Assembly: GCA_006218025.1 (NCBI GenBank)
Contig: VBWA01000027.1
Location: 1-37,351, forward strand
DNA: 37,351 bases
DNA from: Rhodocyclaceae bacterium
Lineage (GTDB): Bacteria > Pseudomonadota > Gammaproteobacteria > Burkholderiales > Rhodocyclaceae
Direction of reading: 5' to 3'
Below are positions 32,836-37,351 of this stretch, one piece after another; positions within the stretch are counted from its first letter, which is position 1; every line of letters starts with the position of its first letter. Below the pieces are notes generated by a model, which was not told the DNA's origin, did not search any database, and saw only the letters and a list, made by a program, of their open reading frames with translations. A program made the translations under genes and the position numbers.

Positions 32836-34611
32836 ATGTTCCGTCTTTCCCGCGATATCCTGATCGGTTTTCTGCTGGTGTGCGCCGCGGCCTGGGGCCT
32901 GATGTCCACCCGCACCCTGCGCTTCGCCGACCAGTCGCTCTACGATGTCCAGGCTCGCTGGCTGCGCGCCAACGCGCCGACGCCGCTGGCCCATGATGTC
33001 GTGGTCATCGGCCTCGATGAGGCCGCCTACGAAACCATCCCGGAGCCCACGGTCCTCTGGCACACCCATCTGGCCGCCCTGTTCGCCGGCCTTTCGGCCG
33101 CGCAGCCGGCCGTGGTCGGGCTGGCGATACCGCTGCCGGTGCGCTCCTACGACTTTCTGGTGAAGGACATCGATGCCACGCTGATTGCCGGCATCTACCT
33201 GCTGCGCGGCGCGGCGCCGCTGGTGGTGGGCCAGCCGCCCGGCGTCGGCAAGCGGCTGCGCCCGATCGCGCCGGAACTGCTGGCCGCGATCGGCCCGGGC
33301 GCGGTCGCTTCGCTGGCCATCTGCGAGGACACCGACGGCACCGTGCGCCGCATCAACCAGCGCCGCTGCCGCTCCGATGAACAGCAGGAGCCGCTGGCGC
33401 TGGCCATGGCGAAACACCTGGGCCGTCAGGGCTCACTCACCGGCATGATCGACTACAGCGTGGGCGGCGCCATCGAATACACGCCGGTCGGCACGGTACT
33501 GGACTGGATCCACGGTGGCGAAAGCGAAAAACTGCGCGCCCTGGTCAAGGGCCGCGCCGTCGTGGTGGCAAACCTGCTGCCGACCGAAGCCCGCCATCGC
33601 CTGCCGGTGCCGCTGGCAGCGTGGGAGCCGGGCAGCCGCACCGAGCCGGGTGCCGTGGTGCACATCCAGGCCCTGCGCTCCCTGCTCGGACGCGGGCTGA
33701 TCGAACGCGTGCCGCAAAACCTGTCGCTGTTGCTGGCCGGCATCGGCACTCTGCTCTGGTTCAGCCGCGGCGGCTGGCTCAAGGCCCTGGTGCTGGCCGG
33801 CGTCATCGGCGGCTTCGTCGCCGGTTCCACCTTCGCGCTCTGGCACGGCAGCTACCTGCCCGTGGCGAACATCGTCATCGTCACCCTGCTCGCCTTCACG
33901 GCGCGACAGGCATGGGACTTCGCGCGCCGCTTCCGCGAAATGCAGACCTTGCGCAGCATGTTCGCCGGCCACGTCAGCCCGCAGGTGATGCGCGCCCTGC
34001 TCGGTGGAGAACTGCAAGTCGAGCAGAACGGCCGGCGCCAGAACGTGACCCTGCTTTTCGCCGGCATCCGCGGCTTCGCGGCGCGCAATGCGCAGTCGAC
34101 ACCCGAAGCCATGATCAGCCTGCTCAACCGCTTCCATGCCGCCGCCAGCATGGCGATCCAGAACAGCGGCGGCGCCATCGACAAGTATGTCGGCGACGGC
34201 CTGATGGCGACCTTCGGCCTGCCGCAACCGCTGCAGGCGCCGCAGCGCAACGCGCTGGAAGCCGCGCAGGAGCTGCTGTTGCGAGTCGACCAGCTCAACC
34301 TCGAACTCGCCGCTGAAGGCATCGAGCCGCTCAAGATCGGCATCGGCATCCACTGCGGCGGGGTGCTCGCCGGCCATGTCGGCTCACGCCGGCGCCGCGA
34401 GTTCTCGGTGATCGGCGACGCCGTCGCCGTCGCCAGCCGCCTCGAAGCCATGACCAAGGAATACGGGCATCCGGTGCTCTGCTCCCAGGATGTCGCCGCC
34501 GCCGTGGGCTTTGCCGGCGGCCTGACCGATCTCGATGCGCCGGTGGCGGATATGCCCCACCTCTGGGGCTGGACGCCGCCGCGGACGGCGCCGCGCGGAG
34601 GGGACAAGTGA
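32836..34611 (+). CDS. CHASE2-domain class III nucleotide cyclase homologue, probably inactive
   Basis: A 591-residue membrane protein: an N-terminal helix (about 7-24), a periplasmic CHASE2 sensor (about 30-300), three membrane helices near 295-360, and a class III cyclase homology domain (about 395-575). The fold landmarks are kept: IDKYVGDGLMATFG with Lys450 and metal Asp454, IHCGGVLAGHVGS and RLEAMTKEYG. The first metal aspartate is Gly410 (LFAGIRGF) and the transition-state asparagine is Ala531 (GDAVAVASRLE). A catalytic role is therefore doubtful. Its stop overlaps the permease start (GTGA), placing it at the head of an Mla-like operon. ATG 32836 gives the family N-terminus. Confidence 0.87.
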   Translation: MFRLSRDILIGFLLVCAAAWGLMSTRTLRFADQSLYDVQARWLRANAPTPLAHDVVVIGLDEAAYETIPEPTVLWHTHLAALFAGLSAAQPAVVGLAIPLPVRSYDFLVKDIDATLIAGIYLLRGAAPLVVGQPPGVGKRLRPIAPELLAAIGPGAVASLAICEDTDGTVRRINQRRCRSDEQQEPLALAMAKHLGRQGSLTGMIDYSVGGAIEYTPVGTVLDWIHGGESEKLRALVKGRAVVVANLLPTEARHRLPVPLAAWEPGSRTEPGAVVHIQALRSLLGRGLIERVPQNLSLLLAGIGTLLWFSRGGWLKALVLAGVIGGFVAGSTFALWHGSYLPVANIVIVTLLAFTARQAWDFARRFREMQTLRSMFAGHVSPQVMRALLGGELQVEQNGRRQNVTLLFAGIRGFAARNAQSTPEAMISLLNRFHAAASMAIQNSGGAIDKYVGDGLMATFGLPQPLQAPQRNALEAAQELLLRVDQLNLELAAEGIEPLKIGIGIHCGGVLAGHVGSRRRREFSVIGDAVAVASRLEAMTKEYGHPVLCSQDVAAAVGFAGGLTDLDAPVADMPHLWGWTPPRTAPRGGDK

Positions 34612-35369
34612 ACGCCTTCGCCAACAGCCGCGTGGGCGGGACCCTGAGTGCCTACCTGCTGCTCGCCTGGTTCGCCGGCAGCCGCCACCGCGAACTGCAC
34701 CGGCCGCTGCTGCACGATCAGCTCCAGCGCCAGATCTATGCGGCCGGCGTCACTGCGCTGCCGGTCGTCGCCGTGCTGGCCATGCTGACCGGGGCCACGG
34801 TCGTCACCCAGCTCGCCGCGCTGGTCGGCGCCGACAGCGACCTGACCCAGCGCATGGTCTTCCTCGGTCTCTTCTTCGAGCTGGCGCCGCTGCTCACCGC
34901 GCTGGTGGTAGTGGCCCGCAGCAGCGCCGGAATTGCCTCGGAACTCGCCGTGATGCACCTGCACGACGAATTCACCACCTTGCGCCGGCTCGGCGTGCCC
35001 GCCGCCGACTACCTGCTGCTGCCGCGCGTTTTCGGTCTGGTCATCGCCCTGCCGGCGGTCACCGCCTGTTTCCAGGCCATTGCCATCGGCAGCGGGTGGC
35101 TCGCCACGGCGCTGCTCGAAGGCCGTCCTCTGGCGGAGACGGCCGGGCGCTTCCTCGATCTCGCCGACCCGTGGCTGGCCCTGCTGAGCCTCGTCAAGAG
35201 CGCAGTCATGGGTGCCGCCGTCGGCATCATCGCCTGCCACCACGGCAGCAGCGGCAAGGGCTCGACCCAGGCGATTTCCGACGCCGCGATCCAGGCCGTG
35301 GGCGGCGGGCTGATCGCCGTCTTCGTGGTGGATGTCGCCTTCGCCACACTGATCTACGCCCTGCGATGA
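34608..35369 (+). CDS. MlaE-like ABC lipid-transport permease
   Basis: A 253-residue inner-membrane permease of the MlaE family, with five or more hydrophobic segments. It contains the conserved cytoplasmic coupling region ELAVMHLHDEFTTLRRLGVPAADYLLLPRVFGLVIALP (about 111-147) and a C-terminal helix GGGLIAVFVVDVAFATLIYAL. It starts with GTG overlapping the cyclase-homologue stop and overlaps the next gene by ATGA. MlaE homologues move phospholipid or other hydrophobic molecules between membranes with an ATPase and an MCE protein. The substrate here is unknown. Confidence 0.9.
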   Translation: MNAFANSRVGGTLSAYLLLAWFAGSRHRELHRPLLHDQLQRQIYAAGVTALPVVAVLAMLTGATVVTQLAALVGADSDLTQRMVFLGLFFELAPLLTALVVVARSSAGIASELAVMHLHDEFTTLRRLGVPAADYLLLPRVFGLVIALPAVTACFQAIAIGSGWLATALLEGRPLAETAGRFLDLADPWLALLSLVKSAVMGAAVGIIACHHGSSGKGSTQAISDAAIQAVGGGLIAVFVVDVAFATLIYALR

Positions 35370-35998
35370 ACAACGCCCTCACCGCCACCCTCGAAGACCG
35401 CCGGCTGTCGCTGTTCGCCGGCGACCGTTTATGTCTGACGCTGCCGCTCGACGAAGGCGGCCGCCATCGCCTTGTCGTTGCCGACCCGGCGACCGCGCAG
35501 CGGGTGGTGGAGGCGCTCGAGCGCTGCCCCGGCGTCGGCGTCCTGCCCGCCGGCGGCGGCCTGCTCGGCGCCAAGACGGTGGCCGAGAATTTCACGCTGG
35601 CCCTGCGCTACGACGACGATCCCGATGATCCGCGCGACTGGGAACGCGACCTGGAAGCTGCCCTCCAGCTTTGCGGCCTGCCAGTGCAACGTATCGCCAT
35701 GCTGGGCCGCCAGCAACCGATGAACCTCGAACGCACCGAGCGCTGGGCAATCGGCTTCGCCCGCTGCCTGCTGCGCCCGCCCGAGTTGCTGGTGATCGAC
35801 CGCCTCTTCGCCGGTCTCTCGCGGCGCGAGGCGAATGCCCTGATCGCCGTGGAAGCCGTCTACCACCAACGCTACCCTTTCCGGCCGGTGGTGTTCGTCG
35901 ACCTCGACAGCCATGAACTGCCAGCGCTGCCCGACTGCCGCACACTGACCGAACTTGCCGAACCAGCCGAAACCGCGGAGACTCCATGTCCCTGCTGA
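35366..35998 (+). CDS. Degenerate MlaF-like ABC ATPase subunit without nucleotide-binding motifs
   Basis: A 210-residue protein in the position of the transporter ATPase. Relics of the ABC fold are visible: TVAENFTLALRY (71-82, normally after the Q-loop), then ARCLLRPPELLVIDRLFAGLS (132-152), the segment that normally reads 'ARAL..PELLLLDEPTSGLD'. The P-loop is replaced by LVVADPATAQRVV (36-48) with no GxxGxGKS/T. The signature motif is replaced by NLERTERWAI, the catalytic Glu after Walker B Asp145 is Arg146, and the Q-loop Gln is absent. The frame is open and overlaps both neighbours, so this looks like a maintained non-catalytic subunit rather than decay. The permease may use another ATPase. 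Confidence 0.75.
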   Translation: MNNALTATLEDRRLSLFAGDRLCLTLPLDEGGRHRLVVADPATAQRVVEALERCPGVGVLPAGGGLLGAKTVAENFTLALRYDDDPDDPRDWERDLEAALQLCGLPVQRIAMLGRQQPMNLERTERWAIGFARCLLRPPELLVIDRLFAGLSRREANALIAVEAVYHQRYPFRPVVFVDLDSHELPALPDCRTLTELAEPAETAETPCPC

Positions 35999-36924
35999 TC
36001 CAACACGACAGCGACGCCGCCGCGCTGCGCCGCGGCACCCGCCGCTTCCTGTTCGCAGCCCTGCTGGTGACGCTGGCGCTGATTGCCGCCATCGTCGTTC
36101 GCCAGGGCCTGTTCCGCCAGACCACGAATTACAGTTTCGTCACCAACAGCGCCCAGGACATCGTCAAGGGCCAGGCGGTGCGCATTGCCGGATTTCGCGT
36201 CGGCGCAGTGGCCGACGTCAGCCTGAAGGATGACGGGCAGGTGGTGGTCATCATGGAGATCGATGCCGATCACATGCGCTTCATCACCCACGACGCACGG
36301 GTCGAACTGCGCAAGGAAGGCCTGGTCGGTTCGCCGACGCTGGAAATCGTGCCGGGACCGGACAAGACCCGGCTCGCCGCAGCCCAGGCGCGGCTGGCGT
36401 TTTCGCGCGCCGAGGGCCTGACCGCGCTGGCCAACCAGGTTCGCGAGGAGTTCGTGCCCATCCTCAAGGACATCAAGCTTATCACCGGCGTGCTGGCCGA
36501 TCCGCAGAAGGGCCTGCCCGGCACACTGGCCCAGGTGCGCGCAAGTTCTGAGGCGCTCAACGCCCTGCTCGCCAACAGCAACCGCCAGGTGGATGGCATC
36601 GGCAAGGCGGCCACCCGGGTGCTGGGCAAGGCCGAGGAAGGCCTGAGCCAGCTGGGCCAGACGCTGACGGTCGCCAACCAGCGCCTGCCCGGCCTGATCG
36701 ATCGCACGCAGCAGGTGCTCGACCACGTCGAAAATATCACCGCCGAGGCCGAGATCAGCGTGCCGCCGGCCCTGCGCGAAGGCCGCGCGGCGGCCGCGGA
36801 CGTCCGTGAAATCGTCAGCGGTGCCAGGCAGGCGTGGCCGATCCGGAACTTCGTGGATGCGCCGGCGCCAGCAAAACTCAAGCTGGACAGCGATCTGCGC
36901 GGGGAGGCCGGCCGTGCGCGCTAA
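35986..36924 (+). CDS. MCE-domain (MlaD-like) substrate-binding protein
   Basis: A 312-residue periplasmic protein anchored by one N-terminal helix (about 20-40). The MCE domain (about 45-125) contains TNSAQDIVKGQAVRIAGFRVGAVADVSL and ARVELRKEGLVGSPTLEIVPG. A long helical C-terminal part (about 135-285) has repeated charged and small residues suited to coiled coil. MCE proteins form hexameric channels for lipid passage beside MlaE permeases. The start overlaps the preceding gene by 13 bases. Confidence 0.9.
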   Translation: MSLLIQHDSDAAALRRGTRRFLFAALLVTLALIAAIVVRQGLFRQTTNYSFVTNSAQDIVKGQAVRIAGFRVGAVADVSLKDDGQVVVIMEIDADHMRFITHDARVELRKEGLVGSPTLEIVPGPDKTRLAAAQARLAFSRAEGLTALANQVREEFVPILKDIKLITGVLADPQKGLPGTLAQVRASSEALNALLANSNRQVDGIGKAATRVLGKAEEGLSQLGQTLTVANQRLPGLIDRTQQVLDHVENITAEAEISVPPALREGRAAAADVREIVSGARQAWPIRNFVDAPAPAKLKLDSDLRGEAGRAR

Positions 36925-37351
36925 GACACTGTTGCTGGCGGTGCTGATCCTCGCCGGCTGCGCCGCGGCGCCGAATTCCGCCAACTCGCCGGCCGACCCG
37001 CCCCGCCTCAAGGCCGCGCTGGAAGCCGAAAGCGATGGCGCCAAACGCTACGGACGCGGCGACTACGCCGGCGCGGCACGCCGCTTCGACGAGGCGACGC
37101 GGCTCCATGCGAGCATCGACGACACGCCGGGCACCACACGCAACCGCTTGCATCTGGCCCGCAGCGAACTCGCCATGGGCCGCGCCGAGGCCGCGCTGCT
37201 GGCGCTGGAATCGGCGGAACGCGGCAGCGACGCCGGCCTGGCGCTCGACACCTTGCTGCTCAAGGCCCAGGCACAGCTGGCGCTGGACCGGCAGCCAGCC
37301 GCGCAGCAGAGCCTCGCGGCGGCGAGCGGCCGATGCGCCGGCGCCTGCCCG
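36914..37351 (+). CDS. TPR-like lipoprotein, 3' end outside the window
   Basis: A 146-codon partial gene starting at GTG 36914, with GGGGAGG at 36901-36907. It begins RAKTLLLAVLILAGC, a lipoprotein signal with lipobox LAGC and the lipidated Cys at residue 16. The following sequence has helix-pair patterns like tetratricopeptide repeats (AKRYGRGDYAGAARRFDEATRL, then LARSELAMGRAEAALLALESAE, then LLLKAQAQLALDRQPAAQQSL). It overlaps the MCE gene by 11 bases, so it is likely the outer-membrane-associated partner of the transport operon. The family beyond TPR-like is not recognised. Confidence 0.78.
   Translation, partial: MRAKTLLLAVLILAGCAAAPNSANSPADPPRLKAALEAESDGAKRYGRGDYAGAARRFDEATRLHASIDDTPGTTRNRLHLARSELAMGRAEAALLALESAERGSDAGLALDTLLLKAQAQLALDRQPAAQQSLAAASGRCAGACP

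Noticed and set aside
1-37351. tRNA or rRNA genes
   Set aside because: I did not find a cloverleaf-like stretch or any rRNA segment.

Overview
The window reads as a chromosomal segment of a high-GC betaproteobacterium, most plausibly Rhodocyclales or a close relative. This rests on the dcd/apbC/metG neighbourhood, the FeeM-like acyltransferase plus GGDEF-EAL pairs, the CHASE2 cyclase ahead of an Mla-type operon, and a large GC-rich intergenic repeat familiar from Azoarcus/Thauera-like genomes. The assignment is inference from gene content; there is no rRNA or other phylogenetic marker.

Layout. (1) 1-270: two structured repeats (elements A and B), no gene. (2) 271-8461, plus strand: a compact glycogen/maltodextrin operon (GH57 glucanotransferase, alpha-glucan phosphorylase, pgi, glgA) ending in folA. 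(3) 8534-12737, minus strand: a di-heme cytochrome c peroxidase, a PLP basic amino acid decarboxylase and dcd, with second copies of elements A and B around dcd. (4) 12856-16057: biotin genes, bioD divergent from overlapping bioA-bioF. (5) 16190-17281: apbC/mrp on the minus strand with an IscR-like site upstream. (6) 17282-22196: an accessory block separating apbC from metG, which are neighbours in many proteobacteria. It holds an orphan membrane histidine kinase, an AbrB/PIN toxin-antitoxin pair, an XRE regulator divergent from a 93-residue unknown protein, and a HicB/HicA-like pair, laid out between four copies (two full, two internally deleted) of a ~430 bp repeat. (7) 22197-24640: metG, with repeat-derived sequence in its linker, overlapping acyP. 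(8) 24930-32755: two tandem paralogous cassettes, each a FeeM/LuxI-like N-acyltransferase followed by a large membrane sensor with PAS, GGDEF and EAL domains. A decayed fragment of acyP lies ahead of the second cassette, showing that the duplicated unit included acyP. (9) 32836-37351: an overlapping operon of a CHASE2/class III cyclase-like protein lacking two catalytic residues, an MlaE-like permease, a degenerate ABC ATPase-like protein lacking all recognisable nucleotide-binding motifs, an MCE (MlaD-like) protein and a TPR-like lipoprotein cut off by the window end.

The most interesting material lies in 24-37 kb. The acyltransferase/c-di-GMP sensor cassettes look like two diverged copies of a signal-synthase plus membrane-receptor module: one enzyme could make an acylated small molecule and its partner could convert perception of it into c-di-GMP turnover. 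Immediately downstream, a lipid-transport operon appears to have both its nucleotide cyclase and its ATPase turned into probable pseudo-enzymes. Both ideas come from motif reading by eye and need alignment, structure prediction and experiment.
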